Part shown: one piece after another, positions 33,156-41,428 of the stretch
How positions within the stretch are numbered: position 1 is the stretch's first letter
How the letters are laid out: every line of letters begins with the position of its first letter
NCBI GenBank assembly: GCA_965247175.1
Contig: OZ252006.1
Location: 1-64,000 of the forward strand
Direction: 5' to 3'
Length of the DNA: 64,000 nt
Origin: JANQMX01 sp965247175
GTDB lineage: Bacteria; Pseudomonadota; Alphaproteobacteria; Kiloniellales; DSM-21159
Notes under the pieces: model-generated
Told to the model about the DNA's origin: nothing
Database searches by the model: none
What the model saw: only the letters and a program-made list of their open reading frames with translations
Position numbers and translations under genes: made by a program

Positions 33156-33602
33156 ATGGAGAAAATGCGAGACTGGCCGGTGACTATGCCGAAGGCACGA
33201 AATTCTTGCTCTGCGCTGTTCTGTGCGCTTGGGGCTATTGCCTTGCCGTTGCTGCATGGTGGAACCGAGGCGACGGCGGCGGACCCCGTAGGAGAGCGGG
33301 TTTACCAGAGCATCATGCAAGCCCATCCGCGCTATCCCCAGTCGATGTCCGAGAAAGCCTTGACCGGCTGCTTCGACTGGGAGAAGTCGACTCCTGACGA
33401 TCCGGACGTCCGCTACTTAGCCGTGGCTTGGCGGATGAAGGGGCGTGGTGGCATGGCGCTGGCCCAGATCGTCAACCGCGCGATGATACGCTGCGAGACG
33501 GCCCAGCGCCGTGACGAGGCACCCTGCACCTGCCAAATCATCGATCGCAACGGCAAGAATGTGCTGGAGCCGCCGGCGCAATTCATAGATCGCTTCAATT
33601 GA
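33156..33602 (+). CDS. Exported protein of unknown function
   Basis: A 148-residue protein; the start is uncertain, with in-frame ATGs at 33156, 33165 and 33186 and no strong ribosome site. The segment MPKARNSCSALFCALGAIALPLLHGG looks like a signal peptide from the third ATG. The mature part has cysteines in TGCFDWEKS, IRCETAQRRDEAPCTC and could form disulfides. No family is recognised. It lies alone between a divergent cytochrome c and a YqhA-like gene. Confidence 0.6.
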   Translation: MEKMRDWPVTMPKARNSCSALFCALGAIALPLLHGGTEATAADPVGERVYQSIMQAHPRYPQSMSEKALTGCFDWEKSTPDDPDVRYLAVAWRMKGRGGMALAQIVNRAMIRCETAQRRDEAPCTCQIIDRNGKNVLEPPAQFIDRFN

Positions 33603-33625
33603 TGGCGGGAGCTGTTTCCGGGCTA

Positions 33626-33642
33626 TGCCGCCTGCGGCAGGC
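33626..33642. repeat. Short overlapping inverted repeats
   Basis: TGCCGC (33626-33631) pairs with GCGGCA (33634-33639), and GCCTGC (33630-33635) pairs with GCAGGC (33637-33642). A similar imperfect motif follows to about 33660. It lies after a stop codon at 33602 and could be a terminator or a REP-like element. There is no T-run and no other copy was noticed in the window. Confidence 0.3.
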
Positions 33643-33724
33643 ATCGATGCCCTGCGGGCGCTGAACAGGCTGCGCAAATCACTATATCGATTGAGAGCTG
33701 ATCGAAGAAGGGAGCAGCAAGCTT

Positions 33725-34336
33725 ATGGTTCACTTGGAGCGGGACAGGCAGAGCCTTCTCTTCAAGATTCTCTACCAGCTGCGCTACGTCAGCGTCATTG
33801 CAGTGATTTGTTCCTTCGCCGGCTCCATCCTGATGTTTCTCCTTGGGGCGACCAAGACGGCGCAGGCTATCCTGCTCTTTCTGTTCGACGTCGATCTTGG
33901 CGTCATTGGCTCAGATACGACCACCAAGTCCGATCTGACCCAAAAGCTGCTGGTTCAGTCGATTGATGCCTTTCTCTTCGCCCTTGTGACGATGATCTTC
34001 TCTTTCGGCGTCTACAATCTCTTCATTCGGCACACCGCGCGCCCGGTTCTCCACCGCCCCTTCTGGTTCAACGTCCAGAGCATTGGGCACCTGAAGAACA
34101 CGCTCGCCGAGCTCATCATCATCATCTTGTTCGTGAAGTTCCTCGAGATCGTGCTGCTTGATCTGCGCAATCTCTCTTGGGAGACTCTCATCCTGCCCAT
34201 TGGCATCGGCCTCCTGGCCATGGCGCTGAAGCTTCTCGACCTGCGCCGGCCCGACAACATACCGGGGGCAGAGCCAGTTCCCAAAGCCAGTGCGGAGGCG
34301 AAGAGCGATGAGGGCGCCGGCAAGCGCGCCGACTAG
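33725..34336 (+). CDS. YqhA/UPF0114 family membrane protein
   Basis: A 203-residue inner-membrane protein with about four helices (around 22-42, 78-100, 125-145, 150-168) and the family segment RHPF-like HRPFWFNVQSIGHLKNTLAELIII. It resembles UPF0114/YqhA proteins, whose role is not known. The C-terminus is a hydrophilic tail (PKASAEAKSDEGAGKRAD). It is a single gene, with its stop 47 bases from the end of the leftward PhyH gene. Confidence 0.88.
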   Translation: MVHLERDRQSLLFKILYQLRYVSVIAVICSFAGSILMFLLGATKTAQAILLFLFDVDLGVIGSDTTTKSDLTQKLLVQSIDAFLFALVTMIFSFGVYNLFIRHTARPVLHRPFWFNVQSIGHLKNTLAELIIIILFVKFLEIVLLDLRNLSWETLILPIGIGLLAMALKLLDLRRPDNIPGAEPVPKASAEAKSDEGAGKRAD

Positions 34337-34383
34337 AGGCCCGTTCGCTTAGGCACGTTGTCCGACCGAAGCCTTGCCGCGCG

Positions 34384-35184
34384 TTAGACGCGGCCGGCGA
34401 TCTCGCGGTACTGGCGCTCCAACGCGTGCTGGTGCGCAACGGCGGCCGGCTCTAAGTCCTCTCTGGCCGGAAGGTCGGGGGCGAAATGCTGGAAGCGATC
34501 TTGCCCCCGAACCAGCATCGCGCTGTCCCCAGCATGCTTGGTCTGGCGCATGGCCGGCGCGAGGTACTGGACGTTCAGGCCGATGCGCCGAGCGCGGCTG
34601 TTGTTCGGCATGGAGGCATGCAGGGTCCAGCCGTGATGGAAGGAGGCTTGGCCCGGGGCCAAGTCGCAGAGCACGGCTTGCTCCTCAGCCACGCCAGTTA
34701 CCGTTTGCCCCTGGAACAGAACGTTGCTGGCATCTTCGGTAGTTTCGTGCTCCAGCCGGCCGTCACGGTGGCTGCCTGGGACCATGCGCATGCAGCCGCT
34801 TTCCGCCGTGGCCGGCGTCAGGGCAAGCCACATGGAAACCTGGGCGTCGCCGTCGAAACCCCAGTAGGTCAGATCCTGATGCCAGCTCACATGGGCGCCG
34901 CTGCCGGGCTCTTTGACGATGTAGGTCACGTTGTAGAGCAGGATGTCCGGTCCGAGGATCGCCTCGACAAGGTCGAGCACCCGGGGCGCCGTGGCCAGCT
35001 CCAGGGGGGAACGCAGGATGGTGTGGACCTTGGTCTTGTAGTGCAGCGGGCCGATCTCGGCCTCGGTGGCTTCCAGGCGGGCCCGATGCGCGGCGGCCTG
35101 CTCGGCGCTGATGATGTCGACGGGGGAGAGGAAGCCGTCGCGTGCATAGCGTGCCGCCGCAGCCTTCGGATCTTCGGATGTCAT
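34384..35184 (-). CDS. Phytanoyl-CoA dioxygenase (PhyH) family oxygenase
   Basis: A 266-residue Fe(II)/2-oxoglutarate dioxygenase. The metal-binding facial triad is in SWHQDLTYWG (His and Asp) and FHHGWTLHAS (His), followed by the 2OG-binding Arg in NNSRARRIGL. The frame extends to 35358, but the ATG at 35184 gives family length and avoids an unlikely N-terminal extension. The substrate is unknown: PhyH relatives hydroxylate fatty acyl-CoAs, ectoine, or natural products. It is divergent from a lipoprotein gene. Confidence 0.88.
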   Translation of the reverse strand: MTSEDPKAAAARYARDGFLSPVDIISAEQAAAHRARLEATEAEIGPLHYKTKVHTILRSPLELATAPRVLDLVEAILGPDILLYNVTYIVKEPGSGAHVSWHQDLTYWGFDGDAQVSMWLALTPATAESGCMRMVPGSHRDGRLEHETTEDASNVLFQGQTVTGVAEEQAVLCDLAPGQASFHHGWTLHASMPNNSRARRIGLNVQYLAPAMRQTKHAGDSAMLVRGQDRFQHFAPDLPAREDLEPAAVAHQHALERQYREIAGRV

Positions 35185-35387
35185 GGCGACCTCGCTGGCA
35201 TGGCCTGACTGATATCCCGCCAGGATTGCCGCTGCCTTCCGCCACGTCGCGCGCGAACGCGACAGGCAAATTCTCAAACTCCGCCTCTTGCGCTCGGAAT
35301 AAATCCTGACCGGCAGCGTTCTCTCCCTGAACAGGCCGCGTCCTGGCGGCGCATCCAAGCAGACCCGGACTTCAGGAGACCCAAGAC

Positions 35388-36041
35388 ATGAACCGCTTTG
35401 CCTTGTTGTTGCTCACCCTGCCGCTTGGCGCCTGCGCGACGGATGGGTTCGAGATCCCCTCGATGCCATCCGTCGCCTCCCTTTTCGACTCGAGCTATCC
35501 GCAGGTGGAGCGGCTCGACGAGCCGCCGCGGCCAGTGGTGCAGCCTTCGCTCGGCAAAGTTGGCAGCATGACAGTCACCAGCCTGGTGGACGGCGAGCGC
35601 AAGACCTACTCGGTCAGCTCCTTTGGAAATGGCGTGCGTGTTCGGGAAAGCGATGGCTGCGTCTGGACCAGCGCGCCGAACTGGTTTGCGCCCTCTGACA
35701 GCTGGGCGAACTGCGGCGACTCCCGGAACTGGAACACCGCGCAGGCCGAGGTGCGTGAGCTTGACCCGCTCTATCCCCTCCAGGTCGGCAGCGTCGGCCG
35801 CTACGAGCGCAAAGCGGTTTCTCACACCGGCAAGACTTACACCCGCGAGACGCGCTGCGAGGTGACTGATGCGGTCTCAGTGTTGCGGCCGGGGAAGGCT
35901 GCGACCCCGGCCTTCGTGGTGGAGTGCGACGACCCCCGCCGCACCCGCACTACATGGTATGCGCCGGGCGAAGGCCCCATCGCCTATCGCGAAGTTCATC
36001 GCCGCAACGGCCTGCAGGAAGCTTGGCTGCGAACCAACTAA
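35388..36041 (+). CDS. Outer-membrane-type lipoprotein of unknown function
   Basis: A 217-residue lipoprotein. The signal MNRFALLLLTLPLGACATDG has the lipobox LGAC with Cys15. After a Pro-rich linker, the mature domain contains paired Trp and Cys residues (SDGCVWTSAPNWFAPSDSWANCGDS), later RCEVTD and VECDDP, so disulfides are plausible. A good ribosome site (caggagacccaagac) precedes the ATG. It stands alone between two leftward operons. I do not recognise a family. Confidence 0.75.
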   Translation: MNRFALLLLTLPLGACATDGFEIPSMPSVASLFDSSYPQVERLDEPPRPVVQPSLGKVGSMTVTSLVDGERKTYSVSSFGNGVRVRESDGCVWTSAPNWFAPSDSWANCGDSRNWNTAQAEVRELDPLYPLQVGSVGRYERKAVSHTGKTYTRETRCEVTDAVSVLRPGKAATPAFVVECDDPRRTRTTWYAPGEGPIAYREVHRRNGLQEAWLRTN

Positions 36042-36115
36042 CGCAATCCAGCCAGAGGAAAGGAGGTGTGAATGGGCGCCGCGGCAGTTGGCCGTGGCGC
36101 CCAGCTCGTCGATGG

Positions 36116-36664
36116 CTACATCGGCTGTCGACGCAGATGGAAGGTGCTGATATTCAGCTTGTCGTCGTTACTGTCGCTGCGCTCGATCGCTAGAACTTCG
36201 CCGAAGTGCTGGCCACAGCCTTCGATCAAGCCGTGGGCCAAGTCGGCAAAGGGCCGGAGCGAGCTGTAGACCATGATCATGCGATCCGGGCTCTCGCGGC
36301 GACAATCGAAGCGCGGCAGCTCGGCATCGGGATAGAGCTTGCGGACCTCCTTATGGATGGCGCCGTCGAGGCCTTCCAGCATCGAAAAACTATCGTGGTA
36401 GCTTTCGAAGAGCTCCGGGTAGCGCACCACGAAGCGGCCGAACAGGTGGCGCCCGTAAGTCCTGAGCAGCGCTGGCATGGTCATGCCGACCCGACGCTCC
36501 AGCGTGCCGACCAAGGCGATCAGCTCCTCGCAGGGATAACTGTCAATTGCAGAATAGACGCCGCCCGACGGTGGGTCGACGTCATTTAGAACACTGTCGG
36601 TCACAAACGACCCAAAGGTGTCGTCGACCATGTCGAGAAACTCGGTAAAGACAATACCCTTCAT
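36116..36664 (-). CDS. H-NOX (haem nitric oxide/oxygen binding) sensor, copy 1
   Basis: A 182-residue soluble haem sensor. It has the H-NOX signatures: proximal haem ligand His104 (GAIHKEVRKLYPDAE), the porphyrin-binding Tyr-x-Ser-x-Arg motif (VYSSLRPFAD, Tyr133, Ser135, Arg137) and Pro117. It binds NO at low concentration and signals to a partner kinase. The ATG at 36664, not the one at 36673, matches its paralog at 37912 in length. The order on the minus strand is H-NOX (38460), kinase (37886), broken fumarylacetoacetase tail (36900), then this gene. Confidence 0.93.
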   Translation of the reverse strand: MKGIVFTEFLDMVDDTFGSFVTDSVLNDVDPPSGGVYSAIDSYPCEELIALVGTLERRVGMTMPALLRTYGRHLFGRFVVRYPELFESYHDSFSMLEGLDGAIHKEVRKLYPDAELPRFDCRRESPDRMIMVYSSLRPFADLAHGLIEGCGQHFGEVLAIERSDSNDDKLNISTFHLRRQPM

Positions 36665-36765
36665 AATCCCCATCCCCCAAGATGGACGTGCCGCGCGAAG
36701 ACAGGCTGCGCCACGTCTCGGCGAGCCTCGCCGACCGGCATTGAGATTTCGGAAAGCTTCGAGGT

Positions 36766-36900
36766 TTACGGGCTCTTTCGCCCAATTCTTGCGACGTCTT
36801 GGTTAATGGCGCCAAAGATCGTGTGGCCGTCCCTGTCCAGCATCTCGATTGTTACCCGATCGCCTGTCGCGATGTGCACCGCGGTCCTGGCTTGCTTGGC
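36766..36900 (-). pseudogene. Remnant of the fumarylacetoacetase 3' end
   Basis: On the minus strand this stretch encodes ARTAVHIATGDRVTIEML, then DRDGHTIFGAINQDVA, which matches the end of the intact FAH protein at 38572 (AKTPFLKAGDHVRIEML, DKTGSSLFGAIDQSVA). The similarity continues past the stop into the spacer (gaggtttacg here, aagatttacg there). Only the last ~40 codons survive, and the reading frame ends in extra residues (RIGRKSP). It shows that the second H-NOX gene was copied together with part of its upstream neighbour. The left edge is certain; the right edge is approximate. Confidence 0.75.
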
Positions 36901-36944
36901 GCTCGGGGCTCTGTTCGCCATTGGCTCGAGTTGGATGCTGCGCT

Positions 36945-37886
36945 CTAACCCTCTGGTCCGGCCCATCGTTGGTCTGCCCGCGCCTGGGGTGGCAGCTCAG
37001 GGGACGGGTAATGGGCGAGAGGCGCCGGCGCGCATTGTGCCTTGGAGGTTGGCAGTTCGACGTAAACGGTCGTTCCTTCTCCCTCCTGGCTCTCCAAAGT
37101 GATGCGCCCGCCCTGCAGCTCCGCGAAGGTCTTGGCTATAGTCAGGCCGAGCCCGCTGCCTTCGAACTCTCGCGAAAGTCCTTGGTGAACCTGGTAGAAT
37201 GGAGTGAAAACGCGACAAAGTTCGGACCGAGGAATTCCGATACCGCTGTCAGCGACGGTGACCAAGACGTGTCCTGTGTATCTTGATCCGACATGAACCG
37301 TAACGCTGCCCTCTGCCGGAGTGAACTTGATAGCGTTCCCGATCACGTTGAGGAAGACTTTGCGCAGTGCGTTCGGGTCAGCCCAGACCTCGGGCAGATC
37401 CTGCTCCGTGGCCGTCTCGAAACGCAGGTTCTTCTCGATGGCACGTTGGGCAAGCGGGCTGATGCACGTCGGCAGGAGAATTCCAAGGTCCAGAAATTCC
37501 GGCGAAAGTTGCTTTGCAGCCAAGTCCAGCTTGGCAATCTCCAACATCTCGTTGAAGACGCAGTTTAAGCGTCTTGCTGCATTCAAGATGCTGCCAATGT
37601 ACTGCGTTTGCTGTTCGTTCAGTGGGCCGGACAGGCCGGTTTCGAGCACCTCCGCGAAGCCGATGATGCCGTTCAGCGGCGTGCGCAGCTCGTGACTCAA
37701 ATTGGCGAGAAACTCGGACTTGGTTCGGTTCGCCATTTCGGAGTGAAGCTGCGCCAAATAGACTTCGCGGCTCTTCTGCTCCAGCAGACTCTCGGCGGCT
37801 TCCCTAGCTTGCCGCTCTCGTTCTACGCGTCGTTGAAGCCGCAGCAGCTCAGGGGCGTCCGGTAGCTGCGCAGTTGACTGGCTCAT
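36945..37886 (-). CDS. Soluble hybrid-less sensor histidine kinase beside H-NOX genes (HnoK-like)
   Basis: A 313-residue cytoplasmic kinase without membrane helices. A coiled coil of about 60 residues (RLQRRVERERQAREAAESL) leads to the dimerisation/phosphoacceptor helix with His in SHELRTPLNGIIGFAEVL, then the ATPase domain: N box NVIGNAIKFTP, G1 DSGIGIP, F box VFTPFYQ, G2 GSGLGLTIAK. Kinases of this design are the partners of H-NOX proteins, which inhibit them when NO is bound. The ATG at 37886 follows AAGGG by seven bases. No response regulator gene is adjacent. The degenerate receiver at 406 is distant and lacks the phosphoacceptor. Confidence 0.92.
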   Translation of the reverse strand: MSQSTAQLPDAPELLRLQRRVERERQAREAAESLLEQKSREVYLAQLHSEMANRTKSEFLANLSHELRTPLNGIIGFAEVLETGLSGPLNEQQTQYIGSILNAARRLNCVFNEMLEIAKLDLAAKQLSPEFLDLGILLPTCISPLAQRAIEKNLRFETATEQDLPEVWADPNALRKVFLNVIGNAIKFTPAEGSVTVHVGSRYTGHVLVTVADSGIGIPRSELCRVFTPFYQVHQGLSREFEGSGLGLTIAKTFAELQGGRITLESQEGEGTTVYVELPTSKAQCAPAPLAHYPSPELPPQARADQRWAGPEG

Positions 37887-37911
37887 GGTCACACCCTTGC
37901 GCCGCGTTTGG

Positions 37912-38460
37912 TTACATGGGCTGGCGTTGGAGAGAGAAGGTGCTGGTGTTTAGCTTGTCGCTGTTGTCGTCGCTTCGCTCGATGGTGACTTTTTCGCCGA
38001 AGTGCAGGGCGCAGCCTTCGATCAGGCCATGCGCCAAATCGGCGAAGGGGCGCAGCGAACTGTAGACCATGACCAGGCGGTCGGGCTCTTCTCGCCGGCA
38101 ATCGAAGCGCGGCAGCTCCGCATCGGGATAGAGCTTGCGCACCTCCATGTGAATGGTGGCGTCAATGTTTTCGAGCATTGAGAAACTGTCTTGGTAGCCG
38201 GTGAAGAGTTCCGGATACCGAACGACGAATCGGCCAAATAGATGGCGGCCGTAGGTCTTCAGCAGCTCAGGCATGCGGGCGCCTGTTTGATGCTCCAGCG
38301 TCCGCACCAAAGCGACCATCTCTTCGCAAGGATAGGTTCCGACTGCGGTGTAGGCGCCACCTGACGGCGGCTTTGTGTCGTTGAGAATTGCGTCGGTCAC
38401 GACCGAGCCGAAGGTGTCATCGACCATGTCGAGAAACTCGGTAAAGACAATTCCCTTCAT
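37912..38460 (-). CDS. H-NOX (haem nitric oxide/oxygen binding) sensor, copy 2
   Basis: A 182-residue haem NO sensor, a close paralog of the gene at 36116 with identical length. Proximal His104 (ATIHMEVRKLYPDAE), Tyr133-x-Ser135-x-Arg137 (VYSSLRPFAD) and Pro117 are conserved. It lies immediately upstream of the histidine kinase (25 bases to its start) and 111 bases after the FAH gene on the same strand. It is probably the ancestral copy, because its FAH neighbour is intact. Confidence 0.93.
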   Translation of the reverse strand: MKGIVFTEFLDMVDDTFGSVVTDAILNDTKPPSGGAYTAVGTYPCEEMVALVRTLEHQTGARMPELLKTYGRHLFGRFVVRYPELFTGYQDSFSMLENIDATIHMEVRKLYPDAELPRFDCRREEPDRLVMVYSSLRPFADLAHGLIEGCALHFGEKVTIERSDDNSDKLNTSTFSLQRQPM

Positions 38461-38571
38461 TGCTGCACCTTGCCAGGGTTGTTCCAGCAGCGGAGAGGCC
38501 TCCGCTGTGCCTCAACAAGCCTCTCGCATCAGCGTAAAAAATTTCAAAAACCACAAGATTTACGCGTGGAA

Positions 38572-39585
38572 CTACCCTGAAGCAGCGACGCTTTGATCGA
38601 TGGCCCCGAAAAGCGAGCTTCCAGTTTTGTCCAGCATCTCGATCCTCACGTGGTCGCCAGCTTTCAGGAAGGGGGTCTTGGCTTCCCCGTTCCGTATCGT
38701 CTCCACTACGCGCTGTTCGGCGATACAGGAGTAGCCCAAGCCACCCTCAGCGACCGGGCGCCCCGGCCCGCCGTCCGGGTCCCGATTGGAGACAGTGCCG
38801 GAGCCGACGATGGTTCCGGCTGAGAGCGCGCGGGTCTTGGCGGCATGCGCGATGAGCCTCGGGAAGTCGAAGGTCATGTCCTCCCCGGCCTCCGGTTTGC
38901 CGAAGAGCATGCCGTTAAGATGGGAAAGCAATGGTAGGGAGACCTTGTGTCCATCCCAAGCGTCGCCCAACTCATCCGGCGTGACGGCTACCGGCGAGAA
39001 GGCGGAGGCCGGCTTCGACTGGAAGAAGCCGAAGCTCTTGGCCAGCTCATCAGGGATCAGGTTTCTGAGGCTCAGGTCATTGACCAGCATTATCAGCCGG
39101 ATGGCATCAGCGCCCTCCGTGTCGTCGGCGCCTTGGGCGACGTCTCCGGTGACCACCGCGATCTCAGCTTCGAAGTCCAGGCCCCAGGCCTCATCGGCGA
39201 GCTGGATAGGGTCACAGGGGCCAAGAAAGCCGTCGGAGCCGCCCTGGTACATCAAAGGGTCGTGCCAAAAGCTGTCGGGCAACTCGGCCCCGCGTGCCTT
39301 GCGGACCAAAGCGACGTGATTGACGTAGGCTGACCCGTCGGCCCATTGGTAGGCGCGGGGCAGGGGGGCGGCACAGCGCAGCGGGTCGAAGGCGAAGCTG
39401 CCGTCGGCCGTGCCGGCCTCCAGCTCAACCGACAGCTCTTGCAACTGTGGTGCAGTGGATTTCCAGTCGTCGAGCGCTGCCTGCAGGGTTGCGGCGACAC
39501 GAGTGGCCGGCACGGCGCGGATCAGATCCTGGCTGACGACGACCAGCCGCCCGTCGCGGCCCTGCTTCAGGCTGGCGAGCTTCAT
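38572..39585 (-). CDS. fahA: Fumarylacetoacetate hydrolase (fumarylacetoacetase)
   Basis: A 337-residue FAH-family enzyme that splits fumarylacetoacetate into fumarate and acetoacetate at the end of tyrosine catabolism. The metal and active-site region is seen in LDFEAEIAVVTGD (Glu ligands) and the C-terminal GTVSNRDPDGGPGRP. It runs leftwards with the VOC gene five bases upstream and hppD before that. The length matches the short bacterial fumarylacetoacetase used in the homogentisate pathway. A broken copy of its last ~40 codons lies at 36766-36900. Other FAH-superfamily acylpyruvases are possible, but context favours FAH. Confidence 0.85.
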   Translation of the reverse strand: MKLASLKQGRDGRLVVVSQDLIRAVPATRVAATLQAALDDWKSTAPQLQELSVELEAGTADGSFAFDPLRCAAPLPRAYQWADGSAYVNHVALVRKARGAELPDSFWHDPLMYQGGSDGFLGPCDPIQLADEAWGLDFEAEIAVVTGDVAQGADDTEGADAIRLIMLVNDLSLRNLIPDELAKSFGFFQSKPASAFSPVAVTPDELGDAWDGHKVSLPLLSHLNGMLFGKPEAGEDMTFDFPRLIAHAAKTRALSAGTIVGSGTVSNRDPDGGPGRPVAEGGLGYSCIAEQRVVETIRNGEAKTPFLKAGDHVRIEMLDKTGSSLFGAIDQSVAASG

Positions 39586-39590
39586 GCCAC

Positions 39591-40136
39591 CTAGGCGTTC
39601 TCTTTCTTCAAGGAGCCGTCATGCATCCAGCGGGCGTGCGCTGGCGCGCGTCTCGTCTCGGCCCACTCGTTCAGCATGTCCCACTTCACCTCGTCCAGGC
39701 GACGCTCCATCTCCGGCGTGCCGGTGTCTACGGCCAGTTCGATGCGATGGCCGTTCGGATCGAAGACGTAGATCGATTCAAAGAGGGTATGGTCGACCGG
39801 GCCGATGACCTCGTGGCCGTCGGCCTCGAGCCGCGCCTTGATGGCCAGCATGCTCTCCATGCTCTCGGCCTTCAGGGCCAGGTGCTGCACCCAGGCGGGC
39901 GTGTTGGGGTCGCGGCCCATCTCCGATTTCGTCGGTAGCTCGAAGAAGGCCAGGATGTTGCCGCCGCCCGCGTCCAGGAAGACGTGCATATAGGGGTCCA
40001 GCTCCTTGGTCGACGGCACCTCGTTCTCGGCGATCGCCAGCACGAAATCCATGTCGAAGTACTTGCCGTACCAGGCCACCGTCTCCTTGGCGTCCTTGCA
40101 GCGGTAGGCGACGTGGTGGATGCCATTCAACGCCAT
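39591..40136 (-). CDS. VOC (glyoxalase/extradiol dioxygenase-fold) protein between hppD and fahA
   Basis: A 181-residue protein with the VOC fold. Candidate metal ligands are the His in IHHVAYRC (residues 6-7), the His in VQHLALKA and the Glu in HRIELAVD. It starts with ATG 11 bases after the hppD stop and ends five bases before fahA, so it belongs to this operon. The pathway from homogentisate to fumarylacetoacetate needs homogentisate 1,2-dioxygenase (a cupin) and maleylacetoacetate isomerase; neither is here. This protein may substitute for one of them, or act on a side product. That role is inference only. Confidence 0.85.
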   Translation of the reverse strand: MALNGIHHVAYRCKDAKETVAWYGKYFDMDFVLAIAENEVPSTKELDPYMHVFLDAGGGNILAFFELPTKSEMGRDPNTPAWVQHLALKAESMESMLAIKARLEADGHEVIGPVDHTLFESIYVFDPNGHRIELAVDTGTPEMERRLDEVKWDMLNEWAETRRAPAHARWMHDGSLKKENA

Positions 40137-40147
40137 TTTCGCCTCGC

Positions 40148-41227
40148 TTAGCTTGTCGGCTCTAGAAATCCGCGGGCGACCTGGTCCCGCTCGATGGACT
40201 CGAACAGCGCCTTGAAGTTGCCCTCGCCGAAGCCTTCGTCCTTCTTGCGCTGGATGATCTCAAAGAAGACTGGGCCAAGCAGGGTCTCGGTGAAAATCTG
40301 AAGCAGAATGCGCGGCTCCCCGTCCGCCGTCGTACCGTCGATCAGCAGCCCGCGGCGGCGCAGCTCCTCGATCGGCTCGCCATGTCCCGCCAGGCGCTCC
40401 TCCAGCATCTCGTAGTAGGCATCGGGCGGTGCTGTCATGAAGGGCACGCCCTGGGCGCGCAGTCGGTCGACGCTGTCGTAGATATCGGGTGTCGAGAGCG
40501 CGATGTGCTGGATGCCCTCCCCATTGTAGCTCAGCAGAAACTCCTCGATCTGGCCGGTGCCTTTTGAGGCTTCTTCGTTGAGCGGTATGCGAATGCGCCC
40601 GTCGGGCGCGGACATGGCGCGGGAGTGCAGGCCCGTATACTCCCCCTTGATGTCGAAGTAGCGCACTTCGCGGAAGTTGAAGAGCCGCTCATAGAAGCCG
40701 GCCCAGTAGTCCATGCGGCCCTTGTAGACATTGTGGGTCAGATGATCGATCTCCATCAGGCCGCAGCCTTCCGGCCTGGGTGTCATGCCATCGCGGAAGC
40801 GGAAGTCGATATCGTAGATGCTGGAACCGTCCTCGAAGCGGTCGATCAGGTAGATCGGCGCGCCGCCGATGCCCTTGATGGCCGGCAGGCGCAGCTCCAT
40901 GGGGCCGGTCGGGACATCGACCGGTTGCGCGCCAAGCTCCAACAGGCGGCTGTAGGCGTGGTGGGCGTCGCGCACCCGAAAGGCCATGCCGCAGGCCGAG
41001 GCGCCGTGCTCCTCGGCGAAGTAGTGGGCCAGGCTCTTGGGCTCTCGGTTGACGATGAAATTGATGCCGTTCTGGCGCCAGAGCGTCACCTGCTTCGATC
41101 GGTGGTCGGCCACGGGCAGGAAGCCCAGGCTGGTGAAGACCCGCTCCAACTGCGTCGGGTCGGGGGCAGCGAACTCGACGAATTCGAAGCCGTCCAGGCC
41201 GATGGGGTTTTCGAAGAGATCGGGCAT
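40148..41227 (-). CDS. hppD: 4-hydroxyphenylpyruvate dioxygenase
   Basis: A 359-residue non-haem Fe(II) enzyme that converts 4-hydroxyphenylpyruvate to homogentisate. The metal ligands lie in HLTHNVYKG (first His), QHIALSTPD (second His) and FFEIIQRK (Glu), in the expected C-terminal domain, and LLQIFTETLLGPVFFEII is the family C-terminus. The ATG has a strong AGGAGG upstream. It is first in a leftward operon with a VOC protein and fumarylacetoacetase. The N-terminal half is the inactive VOC repeat. Confidence 0.94.
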   Translation of the reverse strand: MPDLFENPIGLDGFEFVEFAAPDPTQLERVFTSLGFLPVADHRSKQVTLWRQNGINFIVNREPKSLAHYFAEEHGASACGMAFRVRDAHHAYSRLLELGAQPVDVPTGPMELRLPAIKGIGGAPIYLIDRFEDGSSIYDIDFRFRDGMTPRPEGCGLMEIDHLTHNVYKGRMDYWAGFYERLFNFREVRYFDIKGEYTGLHSRAMSAPDGRIRIPLNEEASKGTGQIEEFLLSYNGEGIQHIALSTPDIYDSVDRLRAQGVPFMTAPPDAYYEMLEERLAGHGEPIEELRRRGLLIDGTTADGEPRILLQIFTETLLGPVFFEIIQRKKDEGFGEGNFKALFESIERDQVARGFLEPTS

Positions 41228-41428
41228 CCTATCCTCCTGCTGCCGCTCTTTCGGAGCGCGCTTCCTTAAGACTTAGGGTTGCTCCCTGGCGATGAAAATT
41301 CACGATTTGCCCAGAATGTCGTGCTATTCATAGGACCCGAAGCTTCAGGAGCCGGCGCAGCGAGGCGAGGCGGATTTCCGCTTGGCAAAGGCGCCTCGGG
41401 TAGAGCCGGCAGCGTACGGAGACGAGCT

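Noticed and set aside
35448..35462. T-arm-like string gggttcgagatcccc
   Set aside because: It lies inside the lipoprotein reading frame and no other tRNA arms surround it. No tRNA was found in the window.
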